Assembly: GCF_000812965.1 (NCBI RefSeq)
Contig: NZ_JSYN01000011.1
Coordinates: forward strand, 62,001-126,000
Direction of reading: 5' to 3'
DNA: 64,000 bases
Source: Pedobacter kyungheensis
GTDB taxonomy: Bacteria > Bacteroidota > Bacteroidia > Sphingobacteriales > Sphingobacteriaceae
The stretch's first letter is position 1. Every line of letters begins with the position of its first letter. The translations under genes and the position numbers were made by a program. Shown here piece after piece: positions 42,276 to 51,159 of this stretch. The notes under the pieces were generated by a model. The model was not told the DNA's origin and made no database searches. It saw only the letters and a list, made by a program, of their open reading frames with translations.

Positions 42276-44723
42276 ATGAAAACAATTGTAGTGGCTTTTA
42301 TGGCCATCTGGATGAATATTGCCCTTACTTTCGCTCAAGCTCAAACACCATCATCTAAAATTTATGGACGGGTATTGGATGCCGAAGGCAAAAACATAGA
42401 ATTTGCCACGGTAGCATTGCTTAAAGATACTATTCTGTTAAAAACCACTTTTACCGAAGCCGACGGACGGTTTAGTTTCGATCAGTTGGGTTACGGTAAA
42501 TACCAGATTAAAATATCAGTTGTGGGGGCGCCCATTTACCAGTCAGATTTACTCATGGTGGATGCGGTGCAACCCAATATCGCGCTGGCGGATATTAAAA
42601 TGGCTACCGGAGGTAATAACCTGAAAGAGGTAACGGTTGCCGGGCAAAGGGCCTTTGTTGAACGTAAGATAGATCGTACTGTGGTTAATGTTGATGCATT
42701 AATTTCCAATGCAGGTACCACAGCGCTCGATGTGTTGAGCAAATCGCCGGGGGTAAGTGTCGATCAGAATGGGGCAATTTCGCTTAAAGGAAAAAATGGA
42801 GTGGCTATTTTTATCGATGATAAGCCGACTTATCTTTCTGGTGCAGATCTTGAAAATTACCTGCGCTCGTTGCCCTCTTCATCACTCGATCAGATTGAAT
42901 TGATGACTAACCCACCGGCCAAATATGATGCGGCTGGAAATGGTGGAGTGATTAACATTAAAACGAAGAAAACCAAAACGGCAGGATTTAATGGAGGGAT
43001 TAACCTGAGTCTGAACCAGGGACAGATGAGCCGCTCGAACGACAGTTTTAATTTTAATTACCGCAAAGATAAGCTCAATGTTTTTGGAACGCTCAGCTAT
43101 AACCTCAATAATAGTTTTACCGATCTGGATTTGAACAGGAAATATAAAAATGACGATGGTAGTGCCAAATCCTATTTTAATCAGAATTCTTATTTCCGCA
43201 GGCATGGCAACACTTTTAACCTGAAAACAGGACTGGATTTTTATGCAACTGAAAAAACAACCTGGGGTGTAGTTTTTACCGGGATGAACCGGATTTCGAA
43301 ACAGGTAAATAACAATACCAGCAACCTGTCTAATGCCAGCATGCAACTCGATTCGGTAATCCATGCCGAAAATATTGATCAGATTAAATACCAGAACGCA
43401 GGGGTTAACTTAAATTACAGGCATAAATTTAATCAAGCGGGTAGGGAGTTAACTTTTGATGCGGATTATCTGCTTTATCACAACCAAACTGATCAAACTT
43501 ATTACAATTTCAGTTATCTACCCAACATGGCTTTGAAATATCAGGATATTTTAACGGGCGATTTACCTTCCAATATCGATATTTATACGGCTAAGATAGA
43601 TTACAGTCATCCATTGGCCAATAAATGGAAACTGGATGCAGGTGCCAAGTCAGCTTATACCAAAACCAATAACACGGCAGGTTATTTCAATACCGTTAAC
43701 GCAAAAACCAGCCCTGATTACGAAAAGAGCAATCACTTTTTGTACCGCGAAAATATTAATGCGGCTTATTTGAACATGAGTAGGGAAGGGAAAAGGTTTT
43801 CGTTGCAAGTGGGTTTACGATACGAAAATACGGTTTCCAACGGGCATCAGCTGGGTAACCTGATCAAACCTGATTCGAGTTTTAAACGTACCTACAACAG
43901 CTTGTTTCCTACAGTTTACTTTTCTTACAAACTCGATACTGCCGGTAATAACCAGCTCGGGTTAAACTATGGTCGCCGCATTGACAGGCCTTATTACCAG
44001 GACCTGAACCCTTTCTTTTCGCCGCTGGATAAGTTTACGTATTATGTGGGTAACCCTTTCTTAAAGCCCTCGTTTACGCAGAGTTTAGAGTTATCGCATA
44101 CCTTTAAAAACAAAATAACAACTACCTTTAGCTACAGCTGGGTGCGCGATGAGGTAAATGAAACCATCGAAATTTTAAACGGTACCTATTACAGCCGGCC
44201 GGCTAATGTCGGTAAAACCCGGGTGGCCAATCTTTCGGTAAATGCAGAAATCGATTTAACCAAATGGCTGAAACTGAATGCTTACACAGAGGTAGGCAGG
44301 ATGGTTTCGAAGACCGATTTTTATACCGGGTTTTTGGTAACCAATGGTACTTTTTTCAGGGCTTACCCAAATCTGCAGTTTAAAATCAGCCCGAGCTGGA
44401 GCGCCGAATTGAACGGACAATACCAGAGCAAGTTTTCGAATGTGCAGTTTTTATTGGGATCGGTGCATGAGTTTGGCGCCGCAGTACAGAAAAAGCTTAG
44501 CCCAAAAAGCACACTGAAATTAAGTGCTGGCGATATTTTCAGAAACCGGATCTTTAATGGTGTAATTAATAACCTGGCCGCTACAGAAGCCAATTGGGTT
44601 AACCGGCAGGATTCGAGAAGAATAGTTATGAGTTACAGCTACCGGTTTGGTAAAGCATTTAACACACCTTCCAGCCATGAATCATCGGGTGCCGATGCAG
44701 AAAAGAACAGGGTGAAGAACTAA
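42276..44723 (+). CDS. TonB-receptor-like outer-membrane beta-barrel protein
   Basis: Outer-membrane protein of 815 residues with a signal peptide (to about FAQAQ). A carboxypeptidase-like domain (IYGRVLDAEGKNIEFATVAL) is followed by a plug region (GVAIFIDDKPTYLSG, PPAKYDAAGNGGVINIKTKK) and a family-3-type barrel (NYGRRIDRPYYQDLNPF, GNPFLKPSFTQS). It resembles the barrel at 12214. It starts 23 bases after the BlaR1-like gene, so all three genes are likely one transcript under BlaI control. It may be the regulated output of the sensor system. It ends 15 bases before the convergent GntP gene. Confidence 0.88.
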   Translation: MKTIVVAFMAIWMNIALTFAQAQTPSSKIYGRVLDAEGKNIEFATVALLKDTILLKTTFTEADGRFSFDQLGYGKYQIKISVVGAPIYQSDLLMVDAVQPNIALADIKMATGGNNLKEVTVAGQRAFVERKIDRTVVNVDALISNAGTTALDVLSKSPGVSVDQNGAISLKGKNGVAIFIDDKPTYLSGADLENYLRSLPSSSLDQIELMTNPPAKYDAAGNGGVINIKTKKTKTAGFNGGINLSLNQGQMSRSNDSFNFNYRKDKLNVFGTLSYNLNNSFTDLDLNRKYKNDDGSAKSYFNQNSYFRRHGNTFNLKTGLDFYATEKTTWGVVFTGMNRISKQVNNNTSNLSNASMQLDSVIHAENIDQIKYQNAGVNLNYRHKFNQAGRELTFDADYLLYHNQTDQTYYNFSYLPNMALKYQDILTGDLPSNIDIYTAKIDYSHPLANKWKLDAGAKSAYTKTNNTAGYFNTVNAKTSPDYEKSNHFLYRENINAAYLNMSREGKRFSLQVGLRYENTVSNGHQLGNLIKPDSSFKRTYNSLFPTVYFSYKLDTAGNNQLGLNYGRRIDRPYYQDLNPFFSPLDKFTYYVGNPFLKPSFTQSLELSHTFKNKITTTFSYSWVRDEVNETIEILNGTYYSRPANVGKTRVANLSVNAEIDLTKWLKLNAYTEVGRMVSKTDFYTGFLVTNGTFFRAYPNLQFKISPSWSAELNGQYQSKFSNVQFLLGSVHEFGAAVQKKLSPKSTLKLSAGDIFRNRIFNGVINNLAATEANWVNRQDSRRIVMSYSYRFGKAFNTPSSHESSGADAEKNRVKN

Positions 44724-44738
44724 TGGGTTAATCGTCTT

Positions 44739-46028
44739 TTAAGCGATCTGGTTCAATAGCAACACACCTGCCAAACCTAAAATCGAGACTAAACTTTCCA
44801 TCACTGTCCAGGTGCTGAAGGTCTCCTTTAGCGTGAGGTTGAAATATTCTTTAAACATCCAGAAACCGGTATCGTTAACGTGCGAAAACATCAGGCTGCC
44901 CGCACCAACTGATAATACCATCAGTTCGGGTGGGGTACCTGGTCCGATTAATGGCAAAACCATGCCCGAGGCGGTTAACGCTGCAACGGTTGCCGAGCCC
45001 AAAGTTACCCTGAGTGATGCAGTAATAAGCCAGGCTAGCAATAATGGCGATAAGTTTAAGCCTCCTGTAAGCGCTTTTACTGTTTCGCCCATACCGCTAT
45101 CAATTAATATTTGTTTAAAGGCACCGCCTGCAGCGATAATTAAAACAATCATTGCAATGCTTTTTACTCCTTCGGTGCACGATTCCATAGCTTTGGCTAT
45201 GGCAACTTTTTGCAGCAATAGGGTAAGTATTACCGAAAGCAAAAGTGCTGCGGTTGGATCAGCCAGAAAAACAAAGATGGCTTTGCCTGGATATTCCATT
45301 TTAAAACTACTGCCCAGTGTTCCGGCAATAATTAAAAATACCGGAAGTAAAGCAGTGATAAAACTTCTCGTTGCCGATGGAAGATGCTCATCTTCATTCC
45401 ATACAAAGAACTGCGGTGTATCGGCTGGATTTCGTTTAATGATGAGCCTGGGTAGATATACCCCTGCAATAACTGCAATGGGTAAACTGAGTGCCAATCC
45501 GTAAATCAGGGTTTTGCCAATATCGGCATGAAATATACCCGCAAGCGCTACCGGACCGGGGTGCGGAGGCAAGAAACCATGTGTTACCGAAAGTGCAGTA
45601 GCCATGGGCAATCCGATATATAATTTAGATAAACCCGTAGCTGCCGAAATAGCGAAAACCAGTGGAATTAACACCACAAAACCAGCATTATAGAAAAGCG
45701 GAATGCCAACCAATAATCCGGTTAGCAAGACTGCCCACTGGATATTTTGCTGACCAAAGGCGCGGATCAGGATAAAGACAATCTTTTTTGCTGCGCCACT
45801 ATCCTCAATCATTTTGCCCATCATGGCACCAAGAGCTAAAACCATTACCATGCCACCCAGCGTACTGCCAATGCCGTTGCTTATGGCGCCCATTACCTTG
45901 CTGATAGGCATGCCCAAGAGCAAACCTGTTATCATGGCAACAGCCAGCAAGGCAATCATCGGGTTGATTTTTTTCAAAATCAATACAAATAGCAGCAGGA
46001 TTCCGAAGAGTAAAATGAATAATGACAT
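44739..46028 (-). CDS. GntP-family gluconate:proton symporter
   Basis: Inner-membrane permease of 429 residues with about 12-14 helices. GntP family signs are FYNAGFVVLIPLVFAIS, LSVTHGFLPPHPGPVALAG (147-165), and the C-terminal LRVTLGSATVAALTASGMVLP and GSLMFSHVNDTGFWMFKEYF. It imports gluconate or related sugar acids with protons. No gluconate kinase is adjacent, so the exact substrate is open. It is a single minus-strand gene; the upstream space holds a repeat phrase (ggataaa...tttatcc). Confidence 0.93.
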   Translation of the reverse strand: MSLFILLFGILLLFVLILKKINPMIALLAVAMITGLLLGMPISKVMGAISNGIGSTLGGMVMVLALGAMMGKMIEDSGAAKKIVFILIRAFGQQNIQWAVLLTGLLVGIPLFYNAGFVVLIPLVFAISAATGLSKLYIGLPMATALSVTHGFLPPHPGPVALAGIFHADIGKTLIYGLALSLPIAVIAGVYLPRLIIKRNPADTPQFFVWNEDEHLPSATRSFITALLPVFLIIAGTLGSSFKMEYPGKAIFVFLADPTAALLLSVILTLLLQKVAIAKAMESCTEGVKSIAMIVLIIAAGGAFKQILIDSGMGETVKALTGGLNLSPLLLAWLITASLRVTLGSATVAALTASGMVLPLIGPGTPPELMVLSVGAGSLMFSHVNDTGFWMFKEYFNLTLKETFSTWTVMESLVSILGLAGVLLLNQIA

Positions 46029-46128
46029 TTGGTTAGGGTTGAGGATAGATGTTTTATTTTTTACTACGGATAAAAACTGTATCTGTGTTTATCCTTTTTA
46101 TCTGTGGTTAAATCACCATAGTTAAAAG

Positions 46129-46311
46129 CTATTTTTTAACTGTAATGGTTCGGCCGGTAACCAGCGTAAATTCATAAATCCGGTACAAGCCATCATCTTT
46201 TACTTCAATGCTTTCTACCAGGCCGGTTTTGCTGAAAGTATCGGTAACCATGCTGCCAACTTTTACATCCTGAAGCACATCAATTGGGGTATCACTGTTT
46301 AATCTGATCAT
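46129..46311 (-). CDS. Small hypothetical protein (60 aa)
   Basis: A 60-residue protein from the ATG at 46311. The longer frame to 46380 runs into repeat DNA and is rejected. It reads as a compact beta-rich domain: RLNSDTPIDVLQDVKVGSMV, SKTGLVESIEVKDDGLYRIY, and EFTLVTGRTITVKK. There is no signal peptide or membrane helix. The pattern recalls small KOW/SH3-like folds, but I do not recognise a named family. It lies beside a repeat array. Confidence 0.6.
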   Translation of the reverse strand: MIRLNSDTPIDVLQDVKVGSMVTDTFSKTGLVESIEVKDDGLYRIYEFTLVTGRTITVKK

Positions 46312-46356
46312 AAAGGTAAAAGTATCAAAAATCCGGGTTATTATACGCGCTGTTTT

Positions 46357-46694
46357 TAGCCACGGACGCACAGAAAGCATGCAATCTTTTGTGCCCTTTG
46401 CAGTTTAGCCACGGATTCAAGGAAAACACAGAAAAATATGATGCAACTGGCTTTGTATCCTTGGTGTTTTTCTCTATGCACGCTGTGGTTAAATCTAACT
46501 GAACTTTAGCCACGGATGCACAGAAAACACAGAAAAGTATTATGCAATTAGCTTTGTGCCCTTGGTGTTTTTCTCTATGCACTCTGTGGTTAAACATACC
46601 TGCTTTTTGCCACGGATGCACGGAAAGCACAGAAAAATATGATGCAATTAGCTTTGCTTCCTTAGCGCCTGCCTTTGCGTGCTTTGCGGTTAAA
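46357..46694. repeat. Tandem array of ~100-bp CACAGAG-type units, each an imperfect hairpin
   Basis: Units begin at 46406, 46507 and 46607 (period 101 and 100), after a shorter fragment at 46357. Each starts tagccacggatgcacagaaa (or close) and ends with its inverted counterpart (ctctatgcactctgtggttaaa in unit 2), so a unit can fold on itself with arms of about 30 bp. The middle (tatgatgcaattagcttt) is also conserved. The last unit ends in a diverged tttgcggttaaacc. It explains the 395-bp gap before the permease gene. A 129-codon open frame across it is repeat-derived. Confidence 0.85.
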
Positions 46695-46706
46695 CCAGCA
46701 CTACGC

Positions 46707-49241
46707 TTACCCACCCGTTCGTAAAATCTTTAAAGGTGGCTGTTTCAGGATGCTTCTTGTGCTTAAAACCCCTGTAATTACTACTAATAACACAATCGAA
46801 CCAAATAATAACAGCGTTGGCCAGAATGGCGGTATAAATGCTGCATCGAAACTAAATTTAGCCAGTGTCCAGCTTCCAACCAGTGACAGGATTAATCCGG
46901 CACCCGCTGCAAAGGCTCCTAAAAAGAAATATTCAATCGCATTAATCCGGATGATCTGCTTACTGCTGGCACCCATAGTGCGCAGTAAAATACTTTCTTT
47001 TATCCGCTGGTTTTTACTGGTTAAAACCGAAGAAATCAGCACAATCCAACCGGTTACCATACTAAATCCTGCCATAAACTGGATAACGAAACCGATCTTG
47101 CCCAAAAGTTCGTCGAGCAGTTTTAGAACCAGGTCTAAATCAATAACCGAAACATTGGGGAATTGCTGTACTACTTCGCCCTGAAAACGTGCAGAAACTT
47201 CGCTTGATGGTACCCTGGTCATCAGCACATGAAATTGTGGCGCCTCTTCTAAAACACCTGCCGGAAAAACAACCCTGAAATTGGTTTGCATCCTGCTCCA
47301 GTTTACTTCTCTTAAGCTCCCCACTACAGTCGGGATCATCATACCCTGCACATTGAAAAGAATTTTGTCATTTAAACCTACCTTAATTTGTTGAGCATAC
47401 CGCTGATCGAGCGAAATGTAGACTGTTTTACCAGCTTTTACACTTCCAGTCCATTTGCCCGCAGTAATTTTTTCAGCTACAGTTAGGGTATCCTGATAGG
47501 TAGCCCTGATTTCGTTGCGGTAGGCCCTGCGGTTATTGGTATCAGCAGTCGATTTTTTGCCATTAATTTCTTCAATACGCATGGTGATTACCGGTACCTG
47601 GTTCATTAAGGGTAATTTAAAGGCCTTTGTTAAGCTATCTAAACCTTCTTTTTGTGTATTCTGGATATCGAACATTACCATGTTGGGTTGATTACTGCCT
47701 GACGACAGGCTAACGCGATTCATTAAAATACCTTGTACAAAAAATAAAGTGCAGATAAAAGTTGTAGAAAGGCCAATGGAAACCGTCAACATCAAAGTTT
47801 GGTTGTTGGGGCGGTATAGGTTTGCAAAGCCCTGGCGCCACAAATAACTAGCTGTTCCCGGTAGTAACTTCCTAACCATAAACATCAGCAGTTTAGATAA
47901 GATCAGGAGTAAAATAAAGGCAATGGCGATACTGATGGTAAAAAACAGGGTTTGTATCCAGGTTTTCATCTGTAAATGTGTAAAACCTGCAATAAAGGCT
48001 GCCATGAGCAGATATATCAACCACAACAGGGGATCGCGGCGACCCCTGCTTTTTTCGAAGGAAACCCGGATGGCATTAAGGGGCGAAATTTTCCTTACCG
48101 CTAAAAGTGAGGGTAGGGCAAACAGGACAGATATGATCAGCCCGAGCAAAATGCCCTGACCAACAGCTGACCAGGAAACCTGCATGGTAATTTCGATGGG
48201 TAGAAAATCTTTCAGCACCCAGGGAAGCAAAAATTGAATAGCCGTACCCAGCACGGCCCCGATAACTGCTGCAATTAAACCAATAAAAAAGACCTGGATC
48301 AGGTAAATGAAAAAGGCATGACGCGCTTTTAAACCCAGGCAACGTAAGGTAGCAATGGCTGCCAGTTTTTCTTGAATATATACTTGTATGGCACTACCAA
48401 CACCTATGCAGCCCAATAATAAGGCAATAAAACCCGATAAAGCCAAAAAGCGGTTTACATCTTTGAATGATCTGCCGGTTTGTTCTTTTTTTGATTCGAC
48501 AGTTTCGGCATCATAGCCTTCTTTTTCGAGTTTGCTATCGTGTTTTTTTACCCATTCATCAACTTTTGATGGATCGTTAAACTTAAAGTAAAACTTATGG
48601 TTAATCCGGCTTCCGGTTTTAATCAGATTGGTTTTTTCGAGGTATTGTAGCGGAATGTAAACAGTGGGGGCAATGCTGGCCGAAATACCCGTTTGGCCGG
48701 GCGCCTTGTTTAGTGTACCCAGGATTTTAAAATTAAGGTCGCCTACCTTTACCGAGTCGCCCACCTTTGCGTTGAATTGAAGCATCAATGTTTTATCGAC
48801 CAAAGCATTTCTGTCTGATTGGAAGTTTGTAGCTGCTGCTATGGGAGTAGTTTCGATGCTGCCATAGTAAGGATATTTTCCTTGCAGGGCTTTCATTTGT
48901 ACCAAACGGCTACCGCCACCTTTCAGGAAATAAATCATGGAGGCAAACGTTTTCTCCTGCGAACGCTCATCGCCCAGGGTATCGAGCATATTGTTCATCA
49001 CATTACTTACCCCTTTTCGGCTATCCAATACCAAATCGGCACCGGTTAGTTCTTTCGCCTGCGCATCGATATCTTTTTGCAGGTTATCCTTAAAGGAATA
49101 AACGGCTACTAATGCAGCAATGCCCAAAACAATGGCAGAAATAAAAAGCAACAAACGCGAACGGTTTTTGCGGCTATCCCGCCAGGCCATTTTAAGGAGC
49201 CATGAAAGTTTAATGCGCTGTTTGGGGATGGTGTTAAGCAT
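46707..49241 (-). CDS. ybbP: FtsX-like ABC transporter permease, YbbP-type
   Basis: Large inner-membrane permease of 844 residues with two FtsX domains, the size and layout of E. coli YbbP. An N-terminal helix (RSRLLLFISAIVLGIAALVAVY) is followed by a periplasmic domain (about 50-265). Three-helix FtsX units lie near 265-390 and 740-835, with extra central helices (about 408-525) and a second periplasmic domain. Its start overlaps the last 8 bases of the ATPase gene. With the divergent TesA-like esterase this reproduces the tesA-ybbA-ybbP arrangement known in Proteobacteria. It probably moves lipid-type substrates; that is inferred from the partner esterase. Confidence 0.88.
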   Translation of the reverse strand: MLNTIPKQRIKLSWLLKMAWRDSRKNRSRLLLFISAIVLGIAALVAVYSFKDNLQKDIDAQAKELTGADLVLDSRKGVSNVMNNMLDTLGDERSQEKTFASMIYFLKGGGSRLVQMKALQGKYPYYGSIETTPIAAATNFQSDRNALVDKTLMLQFNAKVGDSVKVGDLNFKILGTLNKAPGQTGISASIAPTVYIPLQYLEKTNLIKTGSRINHKFYFKFNDPSKVDEWVKKHDSKLEKEGYDAETVESKKEQTGRSFKDVNRFLALSGFIALLLGCIGVGSAIQVYIQEKLAAIATLRCLGLKARHAFFIYLIQVFFIGLIAAVIGAVLGTAIQFLLPWVLKDFLPIEITMQVSWSAVGQGILLGLIISVLFALPSLLAVRKISPLNAIRVSFEKSRGRRDPLLWLIYLLMAAFIAGFTHLQMKTWIQTLFFTISIAIAFILLLILSKLLMFMVRKLLPGTASYLWRQGFANLYRPNNQTLMLTVSIGLSTTFICTLFFVQGILMNRVSLSSGSNQPNMVMFDIQNTQKEGLDSLTKAFKLPLMNQVPVITMRIEEINGKKSTADTNNRRAYRNEIRATYQDTLTVAEKITAGKWTGSVKAGKTVYISLDQRYAQQIKVGLNDKILFNVQGMMIPTVVGSLREVNWSRMQTNFRVVFPAGVLEEAPQFHVLMTRVPSSEVSARFQGEVVQQFPNVSVIDLDLVLKLLDELLGKIGFVIQFMAGFSMVTGWIVLISSVLTSKNQRIKESILLRTMGASSKQIIRINAIEYFFLGAFAAGAGLILSLVGSWTLAKFSFDAAFIPPFWPTLLLFGSIVLLVVITGVLSTRSILKQPPLKILRTGG

Positions 49242-49923
49242 AAGTCGGGTTTTCGTCTGAGAGGATTACGCCACCTTTAATTTTGATGGTTCTTGCCGTC
49301 CGTGCTGCCAGTTCAAGATCGTGGGTTACGATGATTAAGGTTGTACCAGCATCTTTATTTAAATCGAAAAGCAGTTTAATTACTTTTTCGCTCGTTTCGG
49401 CATCCAGGTTTCCGGTAGGCTCGTCGGCAAAAAGAATGGCCGGTTGATTTGAAAAAGCCCTGGCCAGCGAAACCCTTTGCTGTTCTCCACCCGATAATTG
49501 TACGGGATAGTGATGTGCACGATCAGCCAATCCAACTTTATCCAGTAGCTCTAAAGCATGTGCCTTTATGTTTTTTGCGCCCCTTAATTCCATAGGAACC
49601 ATTACATTTTCTAATGCTGTGAGTGTAGGCAGTAACTGGAAATTCTGGAAAATGAAGCCAACATATTGGTTCCTTACGGCTGCGCGTTCATCTTCGTCTA
49701 ATTTTTCGAGGGCAACGCCATTAAGTTCTACCGTGCCGGTGCTGGCCCGATCAAGCCCTGCACATAAACCGAGTAAGGTTGTTTTTCCACTTCCCGATGG
49801 ACCGGTAATGGCAACGGTTGAGCCTGGTGTGATTGAAAAATTAATTTGATCGAGAACTGTTAATTCGCGTCCGGCACTTTGGTAAATTTTGCTTACATTT
49901 CGGATGTTCAATATGCTTTCCAA
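49234..49923 (-). CDS. ybbA: ABC transporter ATP-binding protein, YbbA/LolD-type
   Basis: Cytoplasmic ATPase of 229 residues of the MacB/LolD class that partners FtsX-type permeases. All motifs are intact: Walker A GPSGSGKTT (41-49), Q-loop at Gln93, signature LSGGEQQR (143-150), Walker B ILFADEP (163-169), D-loop GNLD and switch His201. Its 3' end overlaps the permease gene by 8 bases (translational coupling). It diverges from the esterase gene across a 100-bp promoter region. Confidence 0.94.
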   Translation of the reverse strand: MESILNIRNVSKIYQSAGRELTVLDQINFSITPGSTVAITGPSGSGKTTLLGLCAGLDRASTGTVELNGVALEKLDEDERAAVRNQYVGFIFQNFQLLPTLTALENVMVPMELRGAKNIKAHALELLDKVGLADRAHHYPVQLSGGEQQRVSLARAFSNQPAILFADEPTGNLDAETSEKVIKLLFDLNKDAGTTLIIVTHDLELAARTARTIKIKGGVILSDENPTYA

Positions 49924-50023
49924 TAGCTGATTTTTTTAGGGTTTGCGTATAGATTGTTGCCAAACATAATAGGCTCTTGCCTGTTAAGATAATGTTTTAT
50001 AATTAGATATACACCGGTTAAAT

Positions 50024-50707
50024 ATGTTACGAAAACGCATAATAGGCTTATTTGTTTTGGGAATTGTCCTACTGGGCTGCGGTAACGGACAAAGCAAAAG
50101 CGATAAGGATAAAACTTTAGATTCAACTGACCAAAAAGCTGTTGTGGTAAATCAGCAGGAAAAGAATATTCTCTTTTTTGGGACCAGCTTAACAGCCGGT
50201 ATGGGGCTCGATCCATCGGAAGCTTTTCCTGCTTTGATTCAGAATAGAATAGATTCTTTAAAATTACCCTACAAAGTAATTAATGGTGGCTTGAGCGGTG
50301 AAACTTCTGCAGGCGGTAAGGGAAGGATTGATTGGTTATTGAAACAGCCGGTATCAATCTTTGTACTCGAACTCGGCGCTAACGATGGTTTAAGGGGATT
50401 GCCAGTTGCGCAAACCACTAAAAATCTGCAGGATATTGTAGACCGGGTAAAAGCAAAATATCCTGATGCCAAGCTGGTATTGGCCGGTATGCAGGTGCCA
50501 CCAAATATGGGTGCTAAATATGCAGCCGATTTTAAAAATATATTTCCAGAGCTGGCTAAGAAAAATAATATGGCGCTGATTCCGTTTTTGCTCGATAAGG
50601 TAGGCGGCATACCTAAATTAAACCAGGCCGATGGTATTCATCCAACAGCAGAAGGAGATAAGATTTTGGCCGAAAATGTTTGGGTGGTGCTGAAAGATTT
50701 ACTGTAA
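50024..50707 (+). CDS. tesA: TesA-like SGNH/GDSL esterase lipoprotein
   Basis: Envelope lipoprotein of 227 residues (lipobox VLLGC, cysteine 19; E. coli TesA is a soluble periplasmic protein). SGNH blocks are visible: block I FFGTSLTAG with nucleophile Ser55, block II GGLSGETSAGG (oxyanion Gly), block III ELGANDG with Asn120, and block V DGIHPT with Asp203 and His206. It hydrolyses ester or thioester bonds in lysophospholipids or acyl chains. It diverges from ybbA/ybbP-like genes, matching the conserved tesA neighbourhood, so enzyme and transporter probably act on related lipids. Confidence 0.92.
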   Translation: MLRKRIIGLFVLGIVLLGCGNGQSKSDKDKTLDSTDQKAVVVNQQEKNILFFGTSLTAGMGLDPSEAFPALIQNRIDSLKLPYKVINGGLSGETSAGGKGRIDWLLKQPVSIFVLELGANDGLRGLPVAQTTKNLQDIVDRVKAKYPDAKLVLAGMQVPPNMGAKYAADFKNIFPELAKKNNMALIPFLLDKVGGIPKLNQADGIHPTAEGDKILAENVWVVLKDLL

Positions 50708-50714
50708 TTTTTTA

Positions 50715-51150
50715 ACCGCCAGTTTTTTACCGCAAAGGGCACCAAGAGGAGGCGCAAAGCACGCTAAGTTATAAAATAATACTCCGTGGGTTCTGTGTTT
50801 CCGTGGCAAGAGCACATTGCTTGTTTAACCACAGAGCAAACAGAGAAAAGCACAGAGGCCATTGAGACCTGTAGTATTTGTGTTAAAGATTTTGTGCCTT
50901 GGTGTCTTTGTGGTAATAAAATACTCCATGTGTTTTGTGCCCCCGTGGCAAAAATAACCCACAGCCTTTTTTAACCACAGAGTGCATGCTGAAATAAAGA
51001 TTGTAAATTCAACATCAGGAGTCATAAATATAATTAGCAGAGCTATACACCCAGCTTTGCGTTTCTCTGCGAAACCTTCGCGTCCTTTGCGGTTAAAGTA
51101 AAAATGCTCTGTCTACTCTGTGAAAACTCCGTTTCTCTGTGGTAAAAAAA
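50715..51150. repeat. Irregular array of CACAGAG / GCAAAG-type inverted arms
   Basis: The gap holds at least eight arms of the same family as the 46.4-kb array: ttaccgcaaagggcaccaag (50727), ttctgtgtttccgtggcaa (50790), tttaaccacagagcaaacag (50824), and tttgtgccttggtgtctttg (50889). Then gtgccccc gtggcaaaaa (50938), aaccacagagtgcatgctg (50974), gcgtttctctgcgaaacc (51059) and ctccgtttctctgtggtaaa (51128). Arms alternate in direction, so large hairpins are possible. No gene was seen in these 452 bases. Confidence 0.75.
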
Positions 51151-51159
51151 ACAATCAGA

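Noticed and set aside
44812..45504. 230-codon plus-strand open frame inside the GntP gene
   Set aside because: Antisense to a well-conserved permease; its translation shows no recognisable domain.
46357..46694. Possible CRISPR array
   Set aside because: Units are about 100 bp, contiguous and self-complementary, with no unique spacers of uniform length and no cas genes.
46325..46714. 129-codon minus-strand open frame across the 46.4-kb array
   Set aside because: The translation repeats the same phrase with each 100-bp unit; it is repeat DNA, not a gene.
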